From positions 12,280,599-12,344,598 of the forward strand of contig NC_088309.1 in the NCBI RefSeq assembly GCF_910592395.1: a stretch of DNA of 64,000 nt, in the 5' to 3' direction. Origin of the DNA: Lineus longissimus. Lineage: Eukaryota; Nemertea; Pilidiophora; Heteronemertea; Lineidae. The position numbers were made by a program, and so were the translations under genes. Below are positions 22,642 to 34,020 of this stretch, piece by piece. The stretch's first letter is position 1; each line of letters starts with the position of its first letter. The notes under the pieces are model-generated. The model was not told the origin of the DNA, did no database searches, and saw nothing but the letters and a program-made list of their open reading frames with translations.

Positions 22642-25079
22642 ATTACTACATGACAGATATATCTCTTCAACGATGAAATAACCTGTTTCCATATGACAAC
22701 TTGGACAACATGGGATCTTTTGAATGAAATTTTTAAGTAACTTATCCACCAGCCCAGGGGGGTTACTCTGTAGTCAAGCGACAAATTTAGTTGAGAGCCT
22801 CTTCATTAAACTTGTTGATTGGTGGACCATAAGAAGGCTCACAAGGCAGTTGGTGGCTGTCCCTTAAGCACCCTGCAAACAAGGAGTTTCAATATTTCAG
22901 ATGAACCCACACGCAAGTAAGCATCGTCCTCAGCAAATGAGGGACATAATGACATCTTGTAGACAATGTACCCCCTCCAAGTTTTTACTTATCATTCCGG
23001 TCTTTTGTCTTCAAATTGATTATGCTATCCCTAGATGAATGCTTACCAACTGCATGTATATGATACAAAAAGAGTATCTTTTACGTGTGTAACTCAAGAA
23101 ATAAATACCCATGGCCTGAGTAAGACTCAGTAGACAGAAGCTGACTGCCACAACTGTTCATGTGAAGAGTACCTTGGGGAAATTCTACAACAAAATGTGT
23201 TCTTTCAACAAACATGATAAAAATGTTCACCTGTGGTGCTCATGAAAAAGGCCTACTGAGTGACAACGGTGCATGAAGTTCATAACAGATTTCTTTCACA
23301 ATGACATCATGTTTTTCCCTGTGTGTCAGTTTTTTCATCATTAGGCTGGCGTACCCACAAGTGGCAATGTACAGGGTAGTTTGTAAAGGTTGAAATGGCT
23401 CAAAATGAAACGGGCTAGATGATTTAACGACATCTTTCCTTGTATTATAAAGTGAATGTAAAAGTAGTTGTTTGTCGTAGATTTTCATTTGGATTATAAG
23501 TCGAAATCGAAGATCAGTGGTCCACTAACTTATACCATACCAGCATACAAGTTGTATGTCACGTCACGAGAGTTTTTTTGGTCTTTTGAGGTTTTTTATC
23601 GTCGTTTCTTAGATATGTATGGGGATGTGTGGTATCGGTCTCAAGCTTTATTCTTGCCGTAGAAAATCATCTCGTGCTGATCCGGTGACACAGACCAGTC
23701 ACTTAGCGGGTTTTCTTACTTTATCAACTACCCATACATGTTGATGGCCTGACTTGTCTGTAATTCAGAATCACCTACTACATGGATCCTATTTTGTATT
23801 TTTTGTATTTGATTGGATTGACAGAAGTGACTAGCAAGGGGTTAACTCAAAGAACGAAAGGGGCAAGGCAGGCATTCTTTTTTGCTGGTAGGCATTCGTT
23901 TTTACTGGCGGAGGTTTTTGTTCTCAATGCATTGCAGTGCATTGGTATACTGTTCCATCAAATAGCACCTGAGTTGGGTTAACATGTTTTTTAATGCACA
24001 AATATACAAAGTTCCATTCCAAATATACAGCAAACTTTTTTACTTGGTTTAAACTATGTTTTCACTTCGAAACTTGTTTAAGCCTGATTCTGTCTCAGAG
24101 GCGCACAGATGGTACATTCTTTCCACACAGGTATCGCCTCTGTGGTATTGCATGGCATTTCTCTCATTTCATCTATCTTGCTGTGTTGTTTCCTCCAAAT
24201 CTTTTTTCCGGGGCTTGATTTAAGTTTGTACACATGCATCACACTGAGTGATAGGTACAGCTAACCTTTCAGAGATCTCTTTCTCTTTGATAGCATTCAA
24301 CCATATGTTTTACTCAGAAATTTTTTAAACACAACTAAAAATCTATTTCAGTGAGTTTTTTCCCTGTGCTTAACTTTGGTTTAAATTCAAGCTTGCTGAC
24401 TCTATGTTTCTACAAGAGATGATGTATCACTCTTTAGCATTTGTTTAGGAAAATTATATTTCTCAAAAAGCTATGAAAGAAGTGATCATGTAAGAAGAAA
24501 AATGTGTTAGTTATCTGTAATGCCTATTGTTTGCAACCCCACTTCATTCAGCTCTAAATGTACAAGTGATTGAATGATAAAAAACAATTACCGCTTCACT
24601 ATTTTACCATTAACATTTTTGCTTTAACCCTAATAAATTTTTGCTAACATTAATTATTCCACAAGTGTTCCTTTGTCTGAAAAGAGGAAGCTTGACTTGT
24701 TGTTCTGGAAAACACAACTTTTTATGACAGAGCTCCACAAACATTGAGGACAAATTAGCAATGGTGGTAAAATAATTCACTCAATGCTATTAGCTTAGAT
24801 CAATGATGATGATATCTCGGGCTCAATCACAGACTTTTGAAAACTGTGATGGACACTTTCTCCAAAGGTTGGCATTCTCAAGAGATAGAATCTTAAGTCG
24901 TAATTAAAACATTGTCCACAAAAACCAGCTTATCCTAATCAAGAATATTAACTTGGACCAACTTTGGTCTGCTCACTAGGAGGCTGTCAACTAAATAGCA
25001 GGATTTTTTCCCCCTTTGACAAGATCAATATATTTAATATTGAAAATCACATCTTGGAGAATTGGACTGTGTCTTATCA
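22642..25079. other. Non-coding, no feature seen
   Basis: AT-rich, unique-looking. Frames of 64-82 codons between 23240 and 24218 have no family resemblance; TTTTTTGCTGGTAGGCATTC near 23880 echoes an adjacent word. Confidence 0.45.
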
Positions 25080-25420
25080 ATAAATTGCACATGTACTTGG
25101 GCGCGAATTCATCTTACAACCTTTGTGAGGTTAAGATTAATTAGGTTTTTCAATTACGAGAACTCTTGGCAATCTTAAATTTACATCGGCAAATAAATTG
25201 GGAATTGATCCGCATTTGATCAACTGGAATGGTGTACTTATTGACTTTTTGTTTGCTAATTACGTTTATGTAAATGTCACTCATATTCACCAAATCACAG
25301 ATATTTTCCTGCTGCAATCGATTACCTATAATAACGTCATTTGTCCATGGCTAGATTGATTGGAGCTTTTTTCTAATGGTTATTTTAGAGTGGTTTTGGC
25401 GTAAGTCTGCGTTATTGATG
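25080..25420. promoter_or_regulatory. Candidate enhancer rich in homeodomain and forkhead-type words
   Basis: Contains AAGATTAATTAGG, TCAATTACGAG, TTTGTTTGCTAATTACG (forkhead-type core next to a TAATTA), ATAAATTGG, GCAATCGATTACC and CTAGATTGATTGG. No repeat and no frame. The density of such cores in low-repeat sequence suggests a conserved enhancer; AT-richness alone could also create these words. Confidence 0.25.
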
Positions 25421-26766
25421 TTAGGTATATCAGCATTGACCCTTTCTCATGTGACCTTGGATAGGGTAGATTCAATGGATGAGTCCCTGGAATAGCAGAT
25501 GGCCTTCACTTAACATGTAATTGCATTTTACTAACTGTTTTTTCCACTTCAAGATACATGTACACCCCTATTTTTTGGCAGTGTTCAAAAAGTTTATAAT
25601 TCTCATCTGACTAAAGTTTGCTCTGTTCCCTATTTCTCACTCTAAGATCTCGCCTAAATAACATAATCCCGATTCATAGCAGATATAAGGGCTTAATCAG
25701 TTATCCATTAGTAAGGGCTGAAGTCACTTAAAGCTTAGTAAGTAAGCAGCATCGGGAATAAGACATAGGAAATAATCAGCCAACTTTCAACTTGTATTTT
25801 CATGAACACTCTTTTTAGATTGCCCATAGGCAATAAATCTGAAAACAATTCAAACTTGTTTAAGATATGGGCCTTTACAAATGTATGCATGTCTTCCCCT
25901 CAGTATGAGAGGGTTAAGTTGCTTCCACTCTCCCACTTGGCTCTATGAAGGATGATAAGACATGATCACTCCGGTTACCACTGATAGGGTTAATGCCTGG
26001 AGGAATGGGAGGTGTCATTAAATTCTGCTCGGAATGCCCTGTATTGTCAACCTTTTTTTATGGTGGCATTTCTATGTGTCACCTGTTTGAATTTCATTCA
26101 GATGACAGTGATCATATTGAATTACAATGAAACGGTGTCAATATTCTTGCTGAAATGAAGTTATTGATAATTAGGTATTTGACAATCAACCAGGTGGTAG
26201 CACTGTTTGATTATTCATATTGGATGAGCTTTGGAGAGAATATCTAGTTACTAAGTACCAGAGTTACTTTGTAACCATCATCTTAAAGAAAAATAAAATC
26301 TCAGCCAGAACAAGGGATTCTTTAATCAGTGATAAACCAGTTTGGTTAGTTGTTCATTTTCCCATCACCTTCAAAAATGTGAAAACTATATGACCATCAC
26401 CAGTATTCTAGTGGTGGATAACAACTATACATCAGGTATGCTGTTCCTCAGGACTCCCTTCACTTGCTGCATCCTATGCAGCATCATCGCTTCCTCCCAT
26501 GTTGCATCTGGTGGTTGCGTGCAACAGAGAAAAAAACATTGTGATGAGGATTTGAATGATTGATTGATTGACAAGCACAAAAACATGAGAAAAATGGCAT
26601 TGGATCTAAATGAGGCTCGCTCCATTAGGCTATGAGTATTAGTTTCTTCGGTTGATGGTTTAGAGCTTTACCACGGTGCTTCTTAGGGTAGATTGAGAGG
26701 TGGTACTGCAGTGTACCCTGCCTTTCGCAACAGCTATCCATCTCATTTCCGTTTTCTAATCTTGAA
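25421..26766. other. Non-coding, no feature seen
   Basis: Unique-looking sequence with chance frames. Confidence 0.5.
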
Positions 26767-26920
26767 GCTCAGGGGTGGATCCAGAGTCACCCGCCATGCA
26801 CCACAATTTTTACGACCAACCAGAGATATTTTCCAAACTATTATATTTCAGTCATTTTTGAATAATTTTTTAAAAATAATGTAGGCACATGCCCATTCCC
26901 CCCCCCCCCCCCCCTTAGAT
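26767..26920. mobile_element. Fragment of a GGATCC-ended dispersed repeat (family F) with a 17-C run
   Basis: Begins AGCTCAGGGGTGGATCCAGAG and ends near GCACATGCCCATT followed by 17 C at 26898-26914. The same layout (GGCAGATCCTGAAATTTAGG ... GGGATGCGCC) occurs at 55370-55640. Repeats starting with a GGGGCGGATCC-like word are common in marine invertebrates, as I recall; the family is not identified here. Confidence 0.45.
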
Positions 26921-27296
26921 TTTCACCTGGAGCTGGTGGCAGCTGGATCTCAAATTACAACCTTTAACTCGAACTTAGCTACTACAGTCCATAACAAATC
27001 CTTCTTCTTTGAAGACGGATAAAAACATTTTCTTAGCTCATGACTGGTGTGCAAACCAATTGGTTGTGATGGATGAGAAAACATCAACATGTATAAGTAT
27101 ATAGTTGTTGTTTAACAATGTATTTTGATCTCGCTTGTCTAACACTTTGCTTGTTTTTCCCCATTTGTCTTACATCTAATGAGTTGTTGCATTAACAAGT
27201 CTAAGAATGCTTTATGTCTGCGTGGAAATGTACACCTGAGGAATTTGTAGTTGTCGGGTCTGGTGTACTTCAGCAAATACGGTGATGGGAACCACT

Positions 27297-27508
27297 GACT
27301 GCTCTGGCTGGGTGGAGAATAGCCAGGATACAAGACCCCTGAGGAAAGAATCGTCATGTCCAATTTTACTGACTGCTCTGGCTCGCGAGCAACTGGTTTA
27401 CATGACCAATAAGGAAAGAATGGTCTTGTCCAGTTCTACTGCTCAGCCTCGAGAGCAGCTAGCTGGTATACATGACCAATCAAAAGAGAATGCGCATGCA
27501 TTTCTACT
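27297..27508 (+). repeat. ~72-bp tandem repeat, 3 copies
   Basis: Units start at 27297, 27371 and 27441 with GACTGCTCTGGCT or GCTCAGCCTCG, continue through ACATGACCAAT (units 2 and 3) and AAAGAAT, and end in TTTTACT or TTCTACT. Steps are 74 and 70 bp. The 124-codon frame 27282-27656 runs across it and is not a recognisable gene. Confidence 0.8.
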
Positions 27509-28305
27509 GCAGCGTTTCAAGTTAATTACAAATGATTTCGTATGTATTACGTATATATATTTCGTATGTGAAAAAAAGAGAGGAACTCAAAACATTAGTG
27601 GTTTCATTTTCATTATCACACATAAATGCAGAATTAAAAAACAACAATTACCCTGAAAGTATAAAAAGGATAAGTCAAAGGAATGAAATGGAAGATCTTC
27701 CCCTTCTGTGTATTGTCCGTCTTGTTTCTGCTGAATAAACCAATATCTTTGACCAAAAAAGAATGCTGTTGCTGATACAAAAAGCTGACCCGTAACTACT
27801 TCACCGACAGCCTCTGTAATGGTAAATACTTCAGATAGAATTACCATTCTTAATCGCCTAAATATTGTCTACAATACGTGCCTCTTCCTCCTTCCGTTCA
27901 TAGAAGTGTGTTCGACGTGCTACAAGATAATACCTAACTTAAAGTCCCTGATGTTGTGTTTTCCTGATCAAACAGGCCGATAGAAGGATTAAATGGCTGA
28001 GGAAACTTGGGAATCAAACAGGCAATACGTCCCAGATCAAACGAGTTCGACTTAATGCAACATGTATGGAGCAACTTTAGATGAGCGTGACAAGGCCCTA
28101 ATCTGGGCAACAAATGGCACTCACGTTTTAATCAATTTCTCTTGTTTATGATTAGAGGTAAATCTTGTCCATGTCTTCGAATGCAGTTTTAAACCCTTCA
28201 TGTGGTAGCATGAAAACATGTTGTCCGATAAAAGTCTGTTTCAGCATCAGTCACGGCACCAGAGCATTAGAGTTCGTTTGCAAATTAGGCTGCAGTTGTG
28301 GTGGA
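27509..28305. other. Non-coding, no feature seen
   Basis: Unique-looking sequence; GTATTACGTATATATATTTCG near 27544 is a short AT/TA run. Confidence 0.5.
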
Positions 28306-28992
28306 ATAAGGACAGATCTGAGTGGAATGGAGACCAATCTGAGCAGAATTGAGAAAGATCTGAGTGGCATGAAGCCAGATCCAATTGGAGTGGAGACCAA
28401 TCTGAATTGATTGGAGATAGATCTGAGTGGAATGGGGACAGGTCAGAGAGGATGGAGACAGTTCTGAATTAAATGAAGACTGGTTTGTGTGGAATGAGAT
28501 AAATCTGAGTGGAATGGAGACAGATCTGAGTAGAATGGAGACAGGTCTGGATAAAGGGAGACAGGTCTTAGTGGAATGGAGACCGTTCTGAGTGGAGACA
28601 GATCTGAGTGGAATGGGGACAGGTCAGAGAGGATGGAGACAGTTCTGAATTAAAGGAAGACTGGTTGGTGTGGAATGAGATAGATCTGAGTAGAATGGAG
28701 ACAGGTCTGAGTAAAGGGAGACAGGTCTGAGTGGAGACAAATCTGAGTGGAATGAGGACAGATCTGAGTGGAATGGAGACAGGTCTGAGTCGAGACAGAT
28801 CTGGGTGGAATGAAGACAGATCTGAGTCGAGGGGAGACATGTCTTAGTTGAATGGAGACAGATCTGAGTGGAATGGAGACAGATTTGAATTGAATGGATA
28901 CAGGTCTGAATGGAGTGGAGACAGATCTGAGTCGAATGGAGACAGGTCAGAGTGATATAAGACAGATCTGAGTTGAATGGAGACAGTTTGTG
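28306..28992 (+). repeat. ~21-bp purine-rich minisatellite, about 30 degenerate units
   Basis: Unit close to GACAGATCTGAGTGGAATGGA, repeated with many substitutions, a few units of 12-15 bp and occasional insertions such as GAATTAAATGAAGACTGG. Two internal blocks (about 28426-28500 and 28605-28685) share the same unusual order, GGGGACAGGTCAGAGAGG then AGTTCTGAATTAAA, so part of the array was duplicated. The 7-codon period gives stop-poor frames on both strands (28165-28410 plus, 28568-28840 minus), which are repeat artefacts. Confidence 0.9.
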
Positions 28993-29189
28993 TAGTTTAT
29001 TTGGATGAAAACCTAGATACTTTTATAGATTCACATGCACAATTTTAGGTTTTATGAAGTACCTATATACAGGATAATATTTAATAATAGCCTGATACAC
29101 AAAACAAGCCAACTTAAAAATTGATTAAAAATAGGTAGAAACATTATTGGGTTTTTTTCGCTATTAGTTCAGACATGATCATGACATTT
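28993..29189. other. Non-coding spacer
   Basis: AT-rich sequence with no feature seen. Confidence 0.5.
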
Positions 29190-29245
29190 TTAGCTCACCT
29201 CTTAGCAGAGGTGAGCTTATCCCATACCGTGGCGTCCGTCGTCCA

Positions 29246-29280
<35 letters not shown>

Positions 29281-30310
29281 CGTCGTCCGTTAGCAGGGCA
29301 CGTTTCGTAACTGTTAGAGCTATTGAGTTGAAACTTGGTACACATGTACCCTTATGTAATGACACCTTGGAGACCAAGTTTCGGTCCGATTCATTTCATG
29401 GTTTGGCCACCAGGGGGCCAAACGTTAAAAGTGAAAATATGCAATATCTCCCTTAATAGTAGTCGGGAAATTTTGAAAAAAATATGGTAGGTACTTCTAG
29501 CAAAGGTGCATCATATATCCTCCGGGTTTTTGATTTGACCTCCTTTTCAAGGTCACAGAGGTCAAATGGTGTAAATTGGCCGTTAGGATGTAACGATGGC
29601 ACGTTTCTAAACTGCAATGACTATTGATACCAAATTTGGTACACATTTACCCCTTAGTCAGGTGATCTCAGGGACCGAAGTTTGGTCCAATATGATTTGC
29701 CACTTGACCACCAGGGGGCAAAATCCAAAAACCTTAAAAATGTGATTATTCCTTAACTTCTTGCCCGATTGCCACCAATTTGATATCATGGGTACATCTA
29801 ACCACCATACAGTATATGTCACACAGGTTTTTAATTTGACCTTCTTGTCAAGGTCACAGAGGTCAAATGGCGTAAATTCGCTGTCAGGCCGTAACTATGG
29901 CACGTTTCTTAACTGCAATGACTATTGATCACAAATTAAGTACACATGTACCCCTTGGTCAGGTGATCTCAGGTACCGAAGTTTGGTGCGATCTGATTTG
30001 CCGTTTGGCCTCCAGGGAGGGGGCCAAATCCTAAATTCTTCGAAATGCCATTATTCCTAGTAATGACTTGCCCGATTGGCACCAATTTTATATCATAGGA
30101 ACATCTAATTCTAACAACCATTCAATGTGTCACCCGGGTCTTCTTTGATTTGACCTACTTTTCAAGGTCACAGAGGTCGAATGTACTGTAAATTGGCCAT
30201 TTTGGGGAAATTGTAATTGCTTGGACCTACATCAAACCTAATACTACATGACACAATACCATGCTCTTTATCCATCTTTCCTCCACATGAGGTGAGCACA
30301 ATGGCCCTGG
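29190..30310 (+). mobile_element. Family C interspersed repeat, near-complete, three 301-bp units
   Basis: The 5' end is a hairpin, AGCTCACCTC TTAGCAG AGGTGAGCT, followed by CATACCGTGGCGTCCGTC and a CGT trinucleotide run (29233-29290). Three head-to-tail units follow, each starting GGCACGTTT at 29297, 29598 and 29899 and each holding TGGTACACATGTACCC-like, CCACCAGGGGGCCAAA-like and CAAGGTCACAGAGGTC blocks. The 3' end is ATGAGGTGAGCACAATGGCC. I recall repeats of this design in bivalves and other lophotrochozoans. It has no coding capacity; a non-autonomous DNA element is likely but the superfamily is unknown to me. Confidence 0.8.
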
Positions 30311-31732
30311 CCATTTCATTAAGAATAGCATTACTCCATAATATATTCGCTGGGCCGCAAAAACCAACTCACTACCAAATATGGAATTGTACAAATAGTA
30401 CAGAGGTTGAAGCTGTCATATAACACCCTCAACAGCTCTTTCAAAATTTGATGTAAAAAATGCTATGCCTGATGGAAAGTCTACTCAGGGAAATCACAGA
30501 AATTACTTGAACAGTATTAGCAGGTTGATGCAGTTACCGACACTTACATCAACGAGGTAATGCAACATTTCACTTTAAATCAGACGAATGCCCACCATGG
30601 ACATTAAAATGTCCGCTTAGCTTCTGCAACTACATTTTGCTACTTAAAGCAATGCCACCTTGACAATATTTGATATTTGATATGGATATACATGTAATCA
30701 TTGAGTAGGGGGTGTGAAATATGAAAGTCTTGCCTGATCAAGATTATTTAGCTATTGGCCTAAAATTTGTAGCCAGTGTGGCAAAAAACTTATCAAAAAT
30801 GGGTGAGAAATATCTAAATTGTAGTTCTCGTACTTATTGCACAATTTAATTGTGTACTCGTTTTTTGTAGCCCACCCGCTACTACCCTAATTTGATTAAA
30901 ATGCTTTTCAAGTGTACTGTCTAATTTAAATTCGTCTCGAGGAGAATGGGAACTGCACATACTTTATATATGGCTTCATATATACTAAACGATGAGGTTT
31001 TCTGTCACCATAGATAGATATATCGCCCCTGCTCCCCTGCAGTGCATGGACCAATCTCACAATTTGATAATTCCATTCTTTTGTGCTCTTATGATGTCAC
31101 TTTGAAAATATTTAGAACACCGGTGCCTGTGGGTTAAAATTGGTACCGTGTATTGACAGCACTTAATGCGGAATAAAAGAAATAATCCATCGCTTTGCTT
31201 TGGGCAGTTCAAATGGAAAATGCTCATGAATAAGAATCATCTCACGCATGTAGTTGTGAAGCATTCTAGTGCTCAAAATGCCATCGGCGATATCGGGAGA
31301 GAATTACATCAATAGACTGGAAATGTGGGCTCAGTTCATCAAGTCCGGTATTTTATTTTTGTAAACGTTGATCAGATCACTAGAATTGTTCGTATTAAAG
31401 CTCTAAGATGAGCTTATGATAATCGGTCTTATGTCTGTGTACGTGTTTGTATCTGTCCTTGAATATGGCTCTGGACACTCAATCGTTAACCCGTTGTGAT
31501 AAAATGTTTCATTGTCTCTGTGTGGATAGTGAATATATGGGCAATTTAAAGAAAGGTGTAAAATATATGTGTCAGAACACTCAGTGATGTTACCATGAGG
31601 TAATTTTTAAGTCGGCATTCACAAAATTCAGTAGATTTGAAAATAGTAATACAGTACAAACAGTCTTGTCCGTTATACATGTATAGTCCATTTCAGGAAT
31701 GATCAGCACTGTATGCAAAAAGCCTAAAAGCT
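30311..31732. other. Non-coding, no feature seen
   Basis: Unique-looking AT-rich sequence. Confidence 0.5.
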
Positions 31733-31960
31733 GCTGTTTGGTGCTATTTATAGCAATGAACAAGTAAGATTTATCTTTTTTCCGTTTGGTGCTATTTGTA
31801 TATAGCAATGAACAAGTAAGATTGCTGTTTTCTTTTTTAAGTGCTATTTATAGCAATGAACAAGTAAGATTTACCTTTTTTTCCGTTTGGTGCTATTTAT
31901 ATATAGCAATGAACAAGTAAGATTGCCGTTTCCTTTTTTTAGTGATATATGTATATATAG
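31733..31960 (+). repeat. Dimeric tandem repeat, ~100-bp period made of two ~50-bp halves
   Basis: AGCAATGAACAAGTAAGAT starts at 31752, 31804, 31852 and 31905. The steps are 52, 48 and 53 bp, while alternate copies are 100 and 101 bp apart and more alike: copies 1 and 3 end in TTTATC or TTTACC then TTTTTTCCG, copies 2 and 4 in TTGCTG or TTGCCG then TTTTCTTTTTT. This shows a 50-bp duplication followed by a 100-bp duplication. Confidence 0.85.
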
Positions 31961-33689
31961 CAGCGTTGGCTATTGCCGTCTGCATGTATGAGCCTGATCA
32001 TTTCTTCGCTCATGACATCATCTCGGTTTTCAATACATGGTCCAGACACATGCCATTCAGCTCAGAGAATTTGGATTACATGCCCCAAGGCTGAACATCA
32101 ATTGGGAAAGTAAAAGTGGATTAGTGCTATGTCCGTTGATAATTTCGTATAAGATGAATTATGATAATACTGTAGAAATGAAGGGAAATGTAAATACGCC
32201 TGCCCTGAGGACTGTAAGGACATGCCTGCACACGTCATTCCAAAATTGCCTTGGTTTGCTTTGTACTTCTCAGTATAAAAGCCCTACTTGTTTTACTTAG
32301 ATTTCAATATTTTAATCAGCTCTGTCAATGCAACTGCACTTGCGTAAAGTGTCTGCTTTCTCTGAGCGATTTGTCGTTGAATTGCAATTTAGATTATTTT
32401 GTTTGAAATACCGCAGCTTTATCTCAGGAAAAGAAAGGAAAATGTGCACCTGAGGACACAATATGAGGAAATCTGTTTGTATTTTCTTGTTCAGAATTTC
32501 TCAATTGAATTTGAGATTAAGAATATTTAGTATACAAAAACCAAATTACGTTTTCTTCCATTTTCTGTGAGAAATTAGAACCAGTATTAAATCTCAAGGT
32601 AAACTTGGTATAATATGAAGATATTTGTTTTCAAAAGCTTGTGTTTAATAGTGTTACTTTTAAAAATAAGTTTGATTGTGTGATTAATGTCCCCTGAGGT
32701 CAGAAGTACTCAATGACCAAACACATTCATGTCTTTGTTCATTGCACCATAATGGTAATGGAATAGTTTGTCATTGCATGTCCAGCAAGGGGAAAACACT
32801 TCTAAGAAAGTCCCAGAACAAGGCTACATACATGTAAACATATTTGAAATTTGAATGGGCAGTCAGAATTTGGCCATGAAATTAGCACTCTCCATTCACT
32901 GATTTCGCTGGGGGAGGGACTCTTCATCAATTTTAAAAGGAGTGGCTTATGAAGGTTAGACGCTGGGTAAGAACAGACCTAGCCACGAGTGGTTGGGGAA
33001 AAAAATGATCCATCCCCTTCATCAGGGGTCGGGTTGAAGATACAGTACAGAAATTGCCAGATACTTCTGGAAAGGACGCCCTCGAAATGTTTTAAAAGAA
33101 AATATTGGTGGGTTGCTGTAAACAAATTGTGATATGCTGTTTTCCATGACCAGATTATAGCATTTGTGCTAAAATGTTATGTTCAGTTTGTTGATTCAAC
33201 AGACTGCTCATACCAAGTACAGTATCAAGTGGCAGATATAAAAAAGCTAGGACCCTTAGCCTAAAAGATTATGTAAACTCACTTATGTATTTTTGCCATT
33301 GCCTAGTTCTGCAGAACCATAGGCAACACTGGTAAATCTGAGTTGAAAAAAGTTCCCCATCCCAAGCTGATCAGAACAAAGAGTATGAAAAAAGAGAATA
33401 TGATAAATAATCCTTTATTTCCTCAGGATGACTTTCCTTGCTATAGGTAAATGTGGACTCGGGTTATTGAGTCATTTAGATAAAGCATAACAACAGTATC
33501 ACTTTCAAAAAGTTGCTGATTGCGGACATTCTATGCTGATATTAACAGGTTTTGTTAATTCTTCGGAGGCAACTTTTATTTCCCCACTCCACACATATGT
33601 GGTCATCGGACCTTAAAGTGTTAATCGTACAGATTCAAAATGTGTTGAATCTCTGTCATCATGATCAGAAATGGGAATGTGATAAAATG
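31961..33689. other. Non-coding, no feature seen
   Basis: Unique-looking sequence. The frame at 32037-32300 (87 codons) has no family resemblance. Confidence 0.5.
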
Positions 33690-34020
33690 TGATAATTCAT
33701 TACCTACTCTAATTAGCCACACTTAAATTCTCTCGTCTCTCCATTACGGTAACACCACACGAAATTAGTCATAATTACTTCGCGCCAAGTGGTTGTCACC
33801 AAGCGTTGGGTTTCTTGTCGTAATAAATGGATTTCTTTAGCGATTTGGGCTGACAGAATCGACATATGATCACGGCCGCTTTGGGTATTGACAGGTGGAT
33901 TTTAGAGATTAACTGTGTAATTGATTGACGTCGGCCATTAAAACTTGCCACTCTTGTTAGTATGTCAAACAGCATTAATTGTACCACTGCGGGCCCACGC
34001 GACATCATCTCTGTTGGACT
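33690..34020. promoter_or_regulatory. Strongest candidate enhancer / conserved non-coding element
   Basis: Contains, in order, CTCTAATTAGCC, ATTAGTCATAATTACTTCG, GTAATAAATGG, GGTATTGACAGGTGG (Meis/TGIF-type TTGACAG), GTAATTGATTGACGTCGG (Pbx-type TGATTGAC), GCCATTAAAAC (Hox-type) and GCATTAATTG, ending in the CG-rich GCGGGCCCACGCGAC. The combination of Hox-, Pbx- and Meis-type cores at short spacing in repeat-free sequence is what developmental enhancers show. A minus frame of 70 codons overlaps it without family resemblance. Confidence 0.35.
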
